A stretch of 64,000 nucleotides of DNA from Flavobacteriaceae bacterium (GCA_002746415.1 NVXD01000016.1:266015-330014); one strand, 5' to 3'. Counted from the first letter of the stretch, positions 51,881 through 61,168 are shown. Notes: generated by a model not told the origin, from the letters alone. A program made the numbers and translations.

Positions 51881-53017
51881 TTACCCTAAAACACTACTCA
51901 ACTTAAACATTGGCAGGTACATGGAAACCAATATTACTCCAACAAAAAGGCCAATAATAACAATAATTAAAGGCTCCATTATGGTAGACAACAGCTTAGA
52001 TTTTTGCTCAACTTCAAGGGAATATTGTTGGTTGAGTCGTTCAAAAATAAACTCTGTCTGATTTGTTTCTTCAGCCACTTTTACCAAAGAGGCCATTTTA
52101 TGGTCAAAAATTTTATGGCCCTTTATGCTTTCATGCAAACTACTTCCTTGCATAATGCTTTTTTCCATTTCGGTCAGAGCGTCTTGTAACGGATAAAAAA
52201 CAATCATTCGCTTTACCATTTGCAGGCTATTGAGCATAGGAACTTTGGAGGAGGTTAATAAGGAAACTGCCTGTGTGAACTGGGACAGATAAACCGAACG
52301 TATAAATTGCCCCACATAAGGTATTTTGAGCAGTACATAATCTTTCTTTCTTTGGATTTTTGGGTTCTTGAACAGTACTTTTCTTAGAACAATTAGGGTA
52401 ACAAACAGCAATAAAACCAATAACCCGTATGATTTAATGAATTTGGATACTGCAATAATCCATAACGTAATTGTGGGCAATTCCACATTATTCTGTCTAA
52501 AAATATCCTCGAACATAGGCACTACCATTCTCAACATAAAAACAACAACTAAAACTGCCGTGGACAAAATAATGACAGGGTAGGTCATGGCATTGACAAG
52601 GCTTCTTCGCTGCTCATTTTTTCTAGTAAAAAAACTACCGAGTTCCTCCACTATTTTTATCAGGTTGCCACTCTCTTCTCCTATTTGCACTGAATAATAC
52701 TCATATTCCGTAAAATCTTTTCTGGATTTCAATATTTCTGAGAAACTCTGACCAGAATCCAAATCTTCCGTAATGGTCGCTAAAAAATCACGAAGCTTTT
52801 CTTTCTTTTGGGTTTCGGATATGAGCTGCAAAGCCTCCCTTAGATGAATGCCCGCTTTTAACAATACAGAAAGCTCTGTATAAAAATGCTCCTTCTTTTT
52901 GTTGTTAAAAAAACTTCCATAAAGCGTGACCTCTTTTTGCAGTAGCTTTGTAAATGCATCTTGCCTATCTACTTTGGGTAGATTTGAATTTATGGTCTGT
53001 TCCAGTTTAAATCCCAT
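51881..53017 (-). CDS. Type II secretion/type IV pilus inner-membrane platform protein (GspF/PilC)
   Basis: A 378-residue T2SSF protein with two homologous cytoplasmic domains and three helices. HFYTELSVLLKAGIHLREALQLIS begins domain 1, YYSVQIGEESGNLIKIVEEL ends it, and SLLTSSKVPMLNSLQMVKRM starts domain 2; the C-terminal helix is IMEPLIIVIIGLFVGVILV. It anchors the assembly ATPase in type 4 filament machines. Last gene of the leftward operon, 5 bases after the pilin-like gene. No ATPase gene follows. Confidence 0.88.
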   Translation of the reverse strand: MGFKLEQTINSNLPKVDRQDAFTKLLQKEVTLYGSFFNNKKKEHFYTELSVLLKAGIHLREALQLISETQKKEKLRDFLATITEDLDSGQSFSEILKSRKDFTEYEYYSVQIGEESGNLIKIVEELGSFFTRKNEQRRSLVNAMTYPVIILSTAVLVVVFMLRMVVPMFEDIFRQNNVELPTITLWIIAVSKFIKSYGLLVLLLFVTLIVLRKVLFKNPKIQRKKDYVLLKIPYVGQFIRSVYLSQFTQAVSLLTSSKVPMLNSLQMVKRMIVFYPLQDALTEMEKSIMQGSSLHESIKGHKIFDHKMASLVKVAEETNQTEFIFERLNQQYSLEVEQKSKLLSTIMEPLIIVIIGLFVGVILVSMYLPMFKLSSVLG

Positions 53018-53022
53018 TGTTA

Positions 53023-53490
53023 CTAATTCATATAAGTTGTTGCTGCATTTCTCTTAAATACAAACATTCTTCTTGTTCCGTTTTCTTTGGATGTCACAAA
53101 GTCAAGAGCATCCACCTCGCCTGAACTTTGGGTATTAGCTTTAAAATAGAAATTCCGCTTTTTCCACGCTATAAAGAAAGTATCCAAGTCCTTTACCACC
53201 ATGTCATCGTATAGTTTATACTTCACTTCCTTAAGCTCATTTACAAAAAGTAGCTCTTCTTCTTTGGCATCGTACCAAATACCATCAAATTGGTTAAAAT
53301 CTATCCAAAGACTTTGCCTTAGTAGATCATGGCTAGTATTTCTTTCATAATTGCTCTCTATACCATGCATCTGTTGCTGTACCAAATTCAGAACAGCAAA
53401 AGCCATTCCCACTACTATTGTTGTCATTAAAAGAACGACCAACATTTCGTTGAGGGTAAAAGCTTTTATTTTTTTATTGATGTTACTCAT
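53023..53490 (-). CDS. Pseudopilin-like protein (GspJ-type)
   Basis: A 155-residue protein with a class III signal: KKIKAFTLNEMLVVLLMTTIVVGMAFAVL, where Glu sits at position 5 of the mature protein (FTLNE). The C-terminal domain is mixed alpha/beta (QSLWIDFNQFDGIWYDAKEEELLF) and fits minor pseudopilins. Overlaps the next gene upstream by 8 bases. Confidence 0.75.
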   Translation of the reverse strand: MSNINKKIKAFTLNEMLVVLLMTTIVVGMAFAVLNLVQQQMHGIESNYERNTSHDLLRQSLWIDFNQFDGIWYDAKEEELLFVNELKEVKYKLYDDMVVKDLDTFFIAWKKRNFYFKANTQSSGEVDALDFVTSKENGTRRMFVFKRNAATTYMN

Positions 53491-53815
53491 TCAATAGTAC
53501 GTATAAGACTTCTTTTTTACTTTGTTGGTGGATTCCTTGAAACCTGATCTGGTTCATGGATTTCCAATTTTCCTTTTCAACCAAAATATCCCAAGAACCC
53601 AGCTCTTCAACATAGGGTACTTCCAATGCCCCATTTTGATAGCGATATTGAAGTTCCAACAGTTCTTGACTGACTTCATTGTCATTCTGGGTAATAACCG
53701 TAGCAAACAATGAGTTAAGCACCATACTAGCCACCATGAACACCACAACTATCAACACTGTGGCCACCAAGGTTTCCATCAATGTGGACGCTTTAATACG
53801 TATTAATACAGCCAT
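53483..53815 (-). CDS. Pseudopilin-like protein
   Basis: A 110-residue protein with a prepilin-like N-terminus: IRIKASTLMETLVATVLIVVVFMVASMVL, containing TLMETLVA with the conserved Glu. The short C-terminal domain is acidic. Overlaps its neighbours by 8 and 13 bases, so translation is coupled. Confidence 0.72.
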   Translation of the reverse strand: MAVLIRIKASTLMETLVATVLIVVVFMVASMVLNSLFATVITQNDNEVSQELLELQYRYQNGALEVPYVEELGSWDILVEKENWKSMNQIRFQGIHQQSKKEVLYVLLNE

Positions 53816-55071
53816 TTAATTATCCCGTTGTTTGCACTTCTGTTATATTGTAATCCTACATATTCCATGGGTAACGACATGTTGTTTATGGTTCCGTTGT
53901 ATAAATGATTCTGATAAATACTCGCGTTTTCCAAGGCTATAAAATTCCCTGTCGTCACACTACCGCTAATACTTCCTTTTAACTCCAAATTGTTGGAACA
54001 ATAAAGCTCACCAATGATTTTTGCGTGATCATCAACCTTTACCTGAGGCATATATTTATTAGCATCTCCCTTATCTTGATGTAGTACCACACCTCTAATA
54101 ACGGAATACGAATCAATGAAAATATCGGGCAAAGCATTCACATTTCCATCTTCTTTTTTCTTTGATTCCTTATGAACCACCAATGCCGAAGGATAGGATA
54201 ATTCACAACCTTTACCTACCCAAATTTGATTGCTGGCAAACGCCTGAAAATTTCCTTTAACCCAATTTTCAATGGTTATCTCGGGGGCTATCAATATCAC
54301 ATCCTTAAGTTGTGAATTTACCCCGACACTTATTTTATGTGTGGCCCAAATTATAATGTTTCCTGACAAAATTATTTTATCAAAGTCAAGCACATTTCCT
54401 TTAATGATGATCACCTTTTCTTTGAAACTATTCTTGAGTACCATTCCCTCCTTATATGGCACTTCGTCTCCCTGAGGCTCATAAAATGGCTGGGTCAATT
54501 TCTTTATTTGCTGCTGTAATTCCGTATCAAGCTTAGGAAATGTACTGTTGCTTTTTTTTTGCTGCCCATAAATTAAATTATCCCTATAGTAACTATTGCC
54601 ATAAATATTTCCCATTCGTATTCCCCGCTCCGGTAAATAGGCAGTCCCAGAGATTTTGGCATTCCCTGCAATAATCATTGGGCGTTGGTTGTCCCTTAGA
54701 TAAAGTGCTGGTCTATTTACGTTTAATTGACCTACCAGTCCTATTTTCGTAAACTGAATTTTTCCATGTTTAGCCACAGAAGTTCTTTTTTCATACAAGC
54801 CCCAAAAAGAATTTTCTACGGAAACATTCATGTCCACCGTTCCAATAGCAGGGACTTCTATTTGCGCTTTATTTTCTAAGTTCTTTGAGAAGGAATATTT
54901 TAAGCCTAGATCCGCCATTTGGATAAGGTTTATCGTTACATCTGTTTTTTTATGAAAAAGTGTATTGGAATAGGAAACCAAAACAAAGGACAGCAATAGC
55001 ACTGCTATTACAGCACCAATGAACAGTACAAATTGTAATGCCCCCGCCTTTATTTTTTTTATCCAAATCAT
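53803..55071 (-). CDS. Pilin-like membrane protein with beta-helix domain
   Basis: A 422-residue protein. The N-terminal KIKAGALQFVLFIGAVIAVLLLSFVL resembles a prepilin or GspK-type anchor without the Glu. From about 110 onward it is a repetitive beta-rich domain of short strands (KISGTAYLPERGIRMGNIYG, KVIIIKGNVLDFDKIILSGNIIIWATH, KIIGELYCSNNLELKGSISGSVTTGNFIALENASIYQNHLYNG, all cited in part) reminiscent of bactofilin-like beta helices. Possibly the tip or scaffold of the filament. Overlaps its upstream neighbour by 4 bases. Confidence 0.65.
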   Translation of the reverse strand: MIWIKKIKAGALQFVLFIGAVIAVLLLSFVLVSYSNTLFHKKTDVTINLIQMADLGLKYSFSKNLENKAQIEVPAIGTVDMNVSVENSFWGLYEKRTSVAKHGKIQFTKIGLVGQLNVNRPALYLRDNQRPMIIAGNAKISGTAYLPERGIRMGNIYGNSYYRDNLIYGQQKKSNSTFPKLDTELQQQIKKLTQPFYEPQGDEVPYKEGMVLKNSFKEKVIIIKGNVLDFDKIILSGNIIIWATHKISVGVNSQLKDVILIAPEITIENWVKGNFQAFASNQIWVGKGCELSYPSALVVHKESKKKEDGNVNALPDIFIDSYSVIRGVVLHQDKGDANKYMPQVKVDDHAKIIGELYCSNNLELKGSISGSVTTGNFIALENASIYQNHLYNGTINNMSLPMEYVGLQYNRSANNGIIKWLY

Positions 55072-55535
55072 TCAGTAAGGGAAATGGTTTCTGTTCTTCC
55101 GTTGTACCGTACTTTTATCTGTTGCTCATTGCCTGATACCAACCGAACACCTACTATCTCCTCTTTTTTAGACATTATATATTGCTGCCCATCAATGGAG
55201 ATAAAGAACATACGATTGTTGGTATTGCTTTGGGAAACAGAGCCTGAATATGTAATATCTTTTTTAGGCAATACCGTTTTTTTGGGAACTACGTTTCTTT
55301 TATTTTTAACCTCAGCTTTTTTTGGCATGGTACCCAAAAAAGGGTCACGATAATTGGCCAAAATAACAAAGGTATCCCGTTTCTTTACTTTTATTGGCAC
55401 ATAGGTTTCCACCAATGCCATTTCATTTCTTTGCACATCATCAGAACCAATGCCAACAATTATTTTATACCCCAAAATGCCCCAAATGGCAAGGACAACG
55501 GAAAGCAATACATATGTTTTTTTATTCTTTTTCAC
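55068..55535 (-). CDS. GspC/PilP-like inner-membrane assembly protein
   Basis: A 155-residue protein: short cytoplasmic Lys-rich N-terminus, one helix (TYVLLSVVLAIWGILGYKIIVG), a DPF motif (YRDPFLGTMPKK) and a C-terminal beta domain (TYSGSVSQSNTNNRMFFISIDGQQYIM). This is the outline of GspC HR domains and PilP, which link the inner-membrane platform to a secretin. No secretin gene is present in the window. Overlaps the next gene by 4 bases. Confidence 0.7.
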   Translation of the reverse strand: MKKNKKTYVLLSVVLAIWGILGYKIIVGIGSDDVQRNEMALVETYVPIKVKKRDTFVILANYRDPFLGTMPKKAEVKNKRNVVPKKTVLPKKDITYSGSVSQSNTNNRMFFISIDGQQYIMSKKEEIVGVRLVSGNEQQIKVRYNGRTETISLTE

Positions 55536-55546
55536 TGGGATTCCTA

Positions 55547-55936
55547 TTAATTGGATACATTTTGAACATTGAATTCATTACTTGAAAATGTAGTTTCATA
55601 ATCACTGTTCATACCCTTTACACGCCATTCATAAGTGCCATCTAACATGGCCTTTGATATTTTAGTGCCATAAAAAGCACTGTCCACCACCATTACACTG
55701 TCCAACACATACTGTGAGGCATTGTCAAAATTTGGGGTAGCAACTTGGATTAAATACGAGTTGGCCTCATGCACAGCATCCCAAGTAAAATTAACGGTGC
55801 TGTCATTGACCGTACTTCCATTTAAAGGAGCCAGAAGTTGCACTTCATGCTCAGAAATATCAGGCACTTCCAATAGGTCTTCGCAGCTTAGAGTAACCAT
55901 TAAAAATAAGGCTAAGGGGAATATTATTTTACGCAT
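55547..55936 (-). CDS. Small lipoprotein with fibronectin-III-like domain
   Basis: A 129-residue lipoprotein: LALFLMVTLSC lipobox (Cys18), then one FN3-like beta sandwich (VQLLAPLNGSTVNDSTVNFTWDAV, SYLIQVATPNF, YEWRVKGMNSDYETTFS). Probably an outer-membrane or periplasmic component of the filament system. Lies 2 bases downstream of the next lipoprotein gene and 11 bases upstream of the GspC-like gene. Confidence 0.72.
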   Translation of the reverse strand: MRKIIFPLALFLMVTLSCEDLLEVPDISEHEVQLLAPLNGSTVNDSTVNFTWDAVHEANSYLIQVATPNFDNASQYVLDSVMVVDSAFYGTKISKAMLDGTYEWRVKGMNSDYETTFSSNEFNVQNVSN

Positions 55937-55938
55937 GT

Positions 55939-56658
55939 TTATAATTTTAGATAGGACTTCTCATCGTTCAACTTTACTGCTTTTTTTTCTGTATTTTTTG
56001 GGCAAGAGTTCCCGTTAACAGCTATCACGGCAATTTCTGGTTTGCCATAGACATTCTCTTTCCAACAGAAGGTAGAAAACTCGTGGTCAAAAATTTCCAA
56101 TTGTTCAAAAGCCAGAAACTGACTCTGTTTTGAATTTTTAAATTCCAAGCTTAATTGGTTGTGATGTTCTGCCAAATAAAGGCCAGTGGTATTATCCATC
56201 CAATCTTCAAAACTTGGATGGGCTAGAACAGAAATTTGTGTTAGCACACCATACTTTTCATCACTTGCCAAATATTCCAGTACCGCCTTGTTATTGCTTC
56301 CGTTCAATTCGCTTTTTAAACCAATAAGGTCCGTTAGGCTGAGGATGTAATAATTAGGTTTTGTAGCAACGGAATCCGCATACTGCAAAGTGACTGCTTC
56401 CCCCTTCTGTTTTTTATAGCTGGTGTAGGAATTAAAAGCTGACTTATTAAAGGGTATCTTCTTCAATGATAATTCCAATGACCCACTTAAATTGGATTCT
56501 CCAATTTTGGTAAATTCAGCCTTAAAAAAAGAAGTTTTATTGATGCCAATTGCACCAATATTTGAGGTGTTTATAGCTATGTTTTTCGTGGCTTGGGGAA
56601 TTGAACCGCAAGCGTTTAAAAATATTGCCAAAAGCAATACATAAAGAATAGTTCGCAT
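55939..56658 (-). CDS. Unknown lipoprotein of the filament operon
   Basis: A 239-residue lipoprotein with LLLAIFLNAC lipobox (Cys17). The body is mixed alpha/beta with no recognised family (YYILSLTDLIGLKSEL, NKAVLEYLASDEKYGVLTQI, HNQLSLEFKNSKQSQFLAF). It lies 2 bases from the FN3-like lipoprotein and 77 bases downstream of the type IX secreted protein. Its operon position suggests an outer-membrane role in the filament or its substrate. Confidence 0.65.
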   Translation of the reverse strand: MRTILYVLLLAIFLNACGSIPQATKNIAINTSNIGAIGINKTSFFKAEFTKIGESNLSGSLELSLKKIPFNKSAFNSYTSYKKQKGEAVTLQYADSVATKPNYYILSLTDLIGLKSELNGSNNKAVLEYLASDEKYGVLTQISVLAHPSFEDWMDNTTGLYLAEHHNQLSLEFKNSKQSQFLAFEQLEIFDHEFSTFCWKENVYGKPEIAVIAVNGNSCPKNTEKKAVKLNDEKSYLKL

Positions 56659-56735
56659 AAGTAAGATTTCTTATATTCTTTAACGTATTTTTTGCAAAAG
56701 TGTTGTATTCTAGAAGGATAGAAATATAGGCCTAA

Positions 56736-59700
56736 TCAACGCTTTAGGGCGAAATGTCCCATGTACACCTTGCCGTTATCATACTCATACCTAAACCAAT
56801 AGTTGGATGAAGGTAAAGGACTGCCCAAATACGTACCGTCCCAGCCTGTTCCATTAGGTGCCAACTGCTTGATTAACTTGCCATAACGGTCATAAATGTA
56901 AATGAATGATCCCGGGTAATTATCAGCTCCAATAACATGCCATTGCTCATTGGTGCCATCTCCGTTTGGAGTAAAGAATTTTTGGTATCCCAAGGCAATA
57001 ATCTCTTCTGTTAGAATTCTACATTCATATACATCACGAACAAAGACCGTGTACTCACCAGGGAACACACTAAATTCATTGTCCTGCTGGTAATTTACAC
57101 CGTCTAAGGAATATTCAAATGTGCCTATTCCTGTGGCATTGATTACTAGCGTTATCTCATCTGAAAAATCACCAATAGCAACAGTAAAGGTCTCTGGTGC
57201 TCCAGAAGAAACCACTTCAAAAGTTGCTGAGTTTTCACAGCTTACTCCATTGGTGATTTGGGTAACCGTTACACTATAACTTCCAAGTTCTTGCACTTCT
57301 AGGTTTTGGTCTGTACTTATTTCTGTGCCATTGTTATCTCTCCAAACCCAAGAATCAAAAGTACCTGCATAGATAACCAAATCTGGACTATCTGGGCAGA
57401 TGACATATTGCTCATCCAATGAAAGTTGTGGTAATGGGTTGATCAATAAGGAAAAATTAGTGATTTCATAACAGCTTTCCATGCCTACATTCTGAATCCG
57501 GGCATAGATTGTTTCTTGTAAGGTAGCGTTGACATATGCCAATTTATTGAGTGGATTTAAGTTAGCAATAGCATCAGACTCCGTCCCAAAATAAATAACT
57601 TCATAGTTGGCGGCATTCTGTCCATTCAATATTTCTATATCTTGTATGGAAAGGTCAAAAGTTTGTCTTCCCGTCTCCTCCAAATCACAGGCAATAATGG
57701 GTTGAGGTGTGTTTGCCGTAGGCGTATTAAAAACTTCAATGCTAAAGTAATCAGTAATATAACATGTTGGATTGCCAACATTTTCCAGCCTATAAAATAG
57801 TTGTTGAGGATTGCTAGTATTTTGATACATGCCTATAATACCGTTGACCCCTGCTTGAGCATCGGTCTCTGTTTCATGGTAGCTGATGGCGTAGTCTAGA
57901 GCATTCAGATTGCCTAAGATTTCAGTATCCTTTTCTGTCAAATTAAAACTAAAAACCCCATCGTTGTCTATATCACATACTTGCCAATTAGCAACTTGCT
58001 GTAAAACAGGTGTATTGTAAACCAACACATCAAAAACAGTGGTGTTATAGCAGTCCGGGTTAGCGCTGTGCTCCACTCTTGCAAAAATGGTCTCTGAATA
58101 GGGTGCTATATTGCTGTAATTTGTAACACTCAAAGTATTTGTTCCATTATCGGCATCCATTTGGGAAGCATGGTAACTTATATTGAAGCTTGTGGGTGTT
58201 TGGGTTCCCAATATTTGGACATCCTGTGTGCTTAGGTCAAAACCAAAAATCCCATCATTATCATCATCACATGCTTCCAGATTGGTAGGTGCATTTGCAG
58301 TTACACTAGTAACCACTTCCAAAAAGAAGCTTGCTGTTTCAAAACACTCTGGGTAGGTGGTGTTTTCTATTCTAAAAAAGATTTCTTGTGGGGTTGCCGT
58401 ATTGGTGTAATTGGGGCCAATGGTATTTACGCCGTTGTTGGCATCCGCCTGAGTTTCATGATAAGTGATATTAAAATCCGCGGCTGTTTGCCCATTGAGC
58501 ACCTCAACATCTTTTTGGGAAAGGTCAAAATCATAAAAGCCATCCAGATCGGTATCACAGACTGTCCAATCAGGAACAGTATGCAGTTCGGGAGCGGTTT
58601 TTACAATTATATCAAAAGAAGTCGTATCATAGCAATTAGGATTGTTCACATTATAAACCCGGGCAAAAAGGGTTACTGCAGCATTGATATTGATATAAAG
58701 ATTTGGTAAAGCATTCGTCGCATTTTCGGCATCCAAAAAGGTTGGGTAATAGGTAACCCCAAACTCTGTGGCCGATTGCCCGCCCAATATCTCTGCATCT
58801 TTTAAAGAGAGATCAAATTCTGAATTGGGAACAGGACTGCACATTTCAAAATTGGTGGGTAAATTGGCAATAGGCGTCTCATAAATGCTAATATCTTTGG
58901 TCTCCGTTTTAGTTTCTGATGCAGTAGTTACTGTTACACTTACTGTATAATCTCCAGATAATGCATATAGGTGTGTAGGGTTTTCCAAGATAGAGGTGTT
59001 TCCGTCTCCAAAATCCCAAAAAGCAGAAATAACTGGGTCTGTACTATTCAAGAGAAATTCTGTAGTATCGCCTAAACAGGTATCGTTGTACGTAAACCCA
59101 ATATTAAAAAAGGAAGAAATAAAGGTTGGCAACCCATACCTGCCAACACCTCCATTTAAACTAATAACATCCATATTAATGTTCAGGTTTCCTGCATCGG
59201 CATTGGGATTATATATAACCGACATGAATCCAGATCCATATCCAGGAAAAGAAAACGCTTCTCGGTCTTCAATAGTGGAGAAATAAATTTTACCATCTAT
59301 AGCCAATTGCAGTGCACTGGTATAAAAACTATAGGGTAAGGTAATGACAGTTGTTTTAGTGGTTTGGATATTGGCATTGTCCAAATCAAACTGATAAATG
59401 ACACTACTAGGATCAGACGGAATAAGTTGAGCAAAACCTGTAGAGACATATAGTTTGCTTGAATCTGATGAAAATTCTAATCCATAGGGCCTATAAAAAT
59501 CTGATAACAATCTTGGGTTACTAGGAATGCCAGTATTGATATCAAAATCGTATAAATAAACACCACCCAAACCTAATGTATAATTTGCAAAAGGATATAA
59601 GGAATCTAAAAATGCGACTGCCAATTTACTACCATCTGGGGATATTTTCATATAGCCTATTTGACTGTTAATCCCATAAAATTTATCAAGGGCTCCAGGC

Positions 59701-60332
59701 AATGCTGGTGCTATGACCGTTTCAATTGGCGTAGTATTGATACCATTGATATCAATTTTAAACGTATAAAAGGTATCATAAAACCTTGTGATAATCCAAT
59801 ATTCCGTGTCCGATTTCTTAACCGCTGTGAGCTTTTCTTCAGTAATGTGTACTAGTTCAATATTTTTTTCAGAGGGAACTACATCTCCATTCCCATTATC
59901 TAGGCTAAGATCCACCAAGGAGTAATTTAAACCTTCTTCATAACTTAGATGGTAATTTGCCATTACCGTAAAGACATAATATTTGTTGACATCACCAGGA
60001 TGGGGTACTATCACCGCAGATTGCGAGCTACTACTATGGCCAAGAAGATCGGTGCCATTTGGCATTACTTGATTGTTCTTATTCCAAACCTCAATACCGT
60101 CTGTGTAAAACAGCAAATTACCATCTGAAGTTGACATGCTAGCACAGCCTTCGTTGATAAAATGTTGTCCATTAGTTAAGGCAACAGGTACCCCGCTATT
60201 AAAATCTAATCCTGCATTCTCACCAAAATACCATATAGCGCCTTCTTTTTGGCTAAATGCAAATTGAAAGCAAGCGAAACAAATAAAAAAAACTAGGAAT
60301 TTTTTCAAATAAAAACTGCTTAGGTTAAGCAT
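56736..60332 (-). CDS. Large type IX-secreted surface protein with PKD and repeated modules
   Basis: A 1198-residue protein. Signal LVFFICFACFQFAFSQ, an N-terminal beta-propeller-like region (about 25-410; GAIWYFGENAGLDFNSG), a PKD domain (about 435-500; FWDFGDGNTS, GDYTVSVTV), five repeats of roughly 95 residues marked by ACDDDNDGIFGFDLS-like CDxDxDGxFxFDL, and a C-terminal type B sorting domain (FFTPNGDGTNEQWHVIG, YIYDRYGKLIKQL, GWDGTYLGSPLPSSNYWFR). It is exported by the type IX machinery and attached to the surface. Head of the filament operon, so filament and adhesin may work together in surface attachment or gliding. Confidence 0.85.
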   Translation of the reverse strand: MLNLSSFYLKKFLVFFICFACFQFAFSQKEGAIWYFGENAGLDFNSGVPVALTNGQHFINEGCASMSTSDGNLLFYTDGIEVWNKNNQVMPNGTDLLGHSSSSQSAVIVPHPGDVNKYYVFTVMANYHLSYEEGLNYSLVDLSLDNGNGDVVPSEKNIELVHITEEKLTAVKKSDTEYWIITRFYDTFYTFKIDINGINTTPIETVIAPALPGALDKFYGINSQIGYMKISPDGSKLAVAFLDSLYPFANYTLGLGGVYLYDFDINTGIPSNPRLLSDFYRPYGLEFSSDSSKLYVSTGFAQLIPSDPSSVIYQFDLDNANIQTTKTTVITLPYSFYTSALQLAIDGKIYFSTIEDREAFSFPGYGSGFMSVIYNPNADAGNLNINMDVISLNGGVGRYGLPTFISSFFNIGFTYNDTCLGDTTEFLLNSTDPVISAFWDFGDGNTSILENPTHLYALSGDYTVSVTVTTASETKTETKDISIYETPIANLPTNFEMCSPVPNSEFDLSLKDAEILGGQSATEFGVTYYPTFLDAENATNALPNLYININAAVTLFARVYNVNNPNCYDTTSFDIIVKTAPELHTVPDWTVCDTDLDGFYDFDLSQKDVEVLNGQTAADFNITYHETQADANNGVNTIGPNYTNTATPQEIFFRIENTTYPECFETASFFLEVVTSVTANAPTNLEACDDDNDGIFGFDLSTQDVQILGTQTPTSFNISYHASQMDADNGTNTLSVTNYSNIAPYSETIFARVEHSANPDCYNTTVFDVLVYNTPVLQQVANWQVCDIDNDGVFSFNLTEKDTEILGNLNALDYAISYHETETDAQAGVNGIIGMYQNTSNPQQLFYRLENVGNPTCYITDYFSIEVFNTPTANTPQPIIACDLEETGRQTFDLSIQDIEILNGQNAANYEVIYFGTESDAIANLNPLNKLAYVNATLQETIYARIQNVGMESCYEITNFSLLINPLPQLSLDEQYVICPDSPDLVIYAGTFDSWVWRDNNGTEISTDQNLEVQELGSYSVTVTQITNGVSCENSATFEVVSSGAPETFTVAIGDFSDEITLVINATGIGTFEYSLDGVNYQQDNEFSVFPGEYTVFVRDVYECRILTEEIIALGYQKFFTPNGDGTNEQWHVIGADNYPGSFIYIYDRYGKLIKQLAPNGTGWDGTYLGSPLPSSNYWFRYEYDNGKVYMGHFALKR

Positions 60333-60479
60333 ATAAAGATAAGTCTAAAATAAGGAATTCGTAGGTGCAATACTACAAAAAGAACGTTCTTTTAGATAAA
60401 CGGCACTAGTTAACATCCTCATGTACAAAAATATACCTGTTTTTTGAAGATTGCAACTTTCCAATCTATTGCTTATTAT

Positions 60480-60548
60480 TTACGGTACGAAGCTTATTGT
60501 TTATGGTACGAAGTTATAAACTTCGCACAGCATACTTCACACAACATA
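60480..60548. repeat. Palindromic repeat family B, right copy
   Basis: TACGGTACGAAG, then AAGTT-ATA-AACTT (60511-60523) with CGCACAGC and two further CATACTTC units. The preceding TATTGCTTATTATTTACG recurs at 62.1 kb. It lies upstream of the type IX protein gene. Confidence 0.7.
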
Positions 60549-60574
60549 CTTCGCCCAGCGCTATAAACTTTTTC

Positions 60575-60799
60575 TTAAAAATCAACCAAATCTTTAATTT
60601 TTACATCCAAGGCATCCGCTAAAGCTTTGAGGGTACATATTGTAGTATTAATATCTCCTTTTTCAATTGCGTTGATTTGACTACGAGATACACTTGACCC
60701 ATATGAGAGATCATAGGTAGACCTATTTTTATTAGTTCTTATCTGCCTTATCCTGTTTCCCAAGGCTTTTAAATATTTTTCATCTCTTATTTTAGTCAT
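60575..60799 (-). CDS. XRE-family HTH regulator
   Basis: A 74-residue helix-turn-helix protein: YLKALGNRIRQIRTNKNRSTYDLSYGSSVSRSQINAIEKGD, ending LADALDVKIKDLVDF (short motifs SRSQINAIEKGD and ALADALDVKI). Size and layout match small autoregulated repressors such as R-M controllers. A perfect operator-like palindrome lies about 35 bases upstream between it and a divergent 62-residue protein gene. Confidence 0.88.
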   Translation of the reverse strand: MTKIRDEKYLKALGNRIRQIRTNKNRSTYDLSYGSSVSRSQINAIEKGDINTTICTLKALADALDVKIKDLVDF

Positions 60800-60831
60800 A
60801 GGTCTAAAGTCACAAATATTGTTTAATATTA

Positions 60832-60851
60832 TAGTCCTATATGTAGGACTA
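60832..60851. promoter_or_regulatory. Operator palindrome of the XRE regulator
   Basis: TAGTCCTA (60832-60839), 4 bases, TAGGACTA (60844-60851). Perfect 8-bp arms in the 68-base divergent region. A weaker TAG-N8-CTA-like site (60794-60806) lies nearer the XRE start. Confidence 0.7.
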
Positions 60852-60867
60852 AATTATATTTATATAA

Positions 60868-61056
60868 ATGCATACAAAAGATTTAACATCCTTAATTGAA
60901 GAGCGCTATGGTTCTTCTGAGAAATTAGCCAAACGTTTAGATTTAGGAATTGAGATGCTTTTTTATCTAGAAGCAGATACTTTTGCCCAAACAGATATCC
61001 AGAGTGTTGTCTCTGCAATGCGGGGAGTTATTAGTATTTTAAGGGAAGGTGAATAA
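60868..61056 (+). CDS. Small HTH-like protein divergent from the XRE gene
   Basis: A 62-residue protein: LTSLIEERYGSSEKLAKRLDLGIEMLFYLEADTFAQ and VVSAMRGVISILREGE. The first half resembles a helix-turn-helix segment (GSSEKLAKRLDL) but the rest does not fit XRE well. It is probably controlled by the operator at 60832. No family recognised; it could be an antitoxin-like or phage-type partner. Confidence 0.55.
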   Translation: MHTKDLTSLIEERYGSSEKLAKRLDLGIEMLFYLEADTFAQTDIQSVVSAMRGVISILREGE

Positions 61057-61106
61057 AATTCAACCTTGTTTTTATGCTGTTTGCTCTACGAAGTTTGTAA
61101 CTCCCG

Positions 61107-61133
61107 CTGCTACCGCCAGTTTGCAACTGGTGG
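61107..61133. repeat. REP-like hairpin downstream of the RAYT gene
   Basis: GCTACCGCCAG...: CCAGTT (61116-61121), TGC, AACTGG (61125-61130), extended by GCC/GGC. Together with the repeat at 61843 it brackets the RAYT gene. Confidence 0.75.
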
Positions 61134-61168
61134 CTTTAAAATATAGAAACGAACCATGATTATACTAG

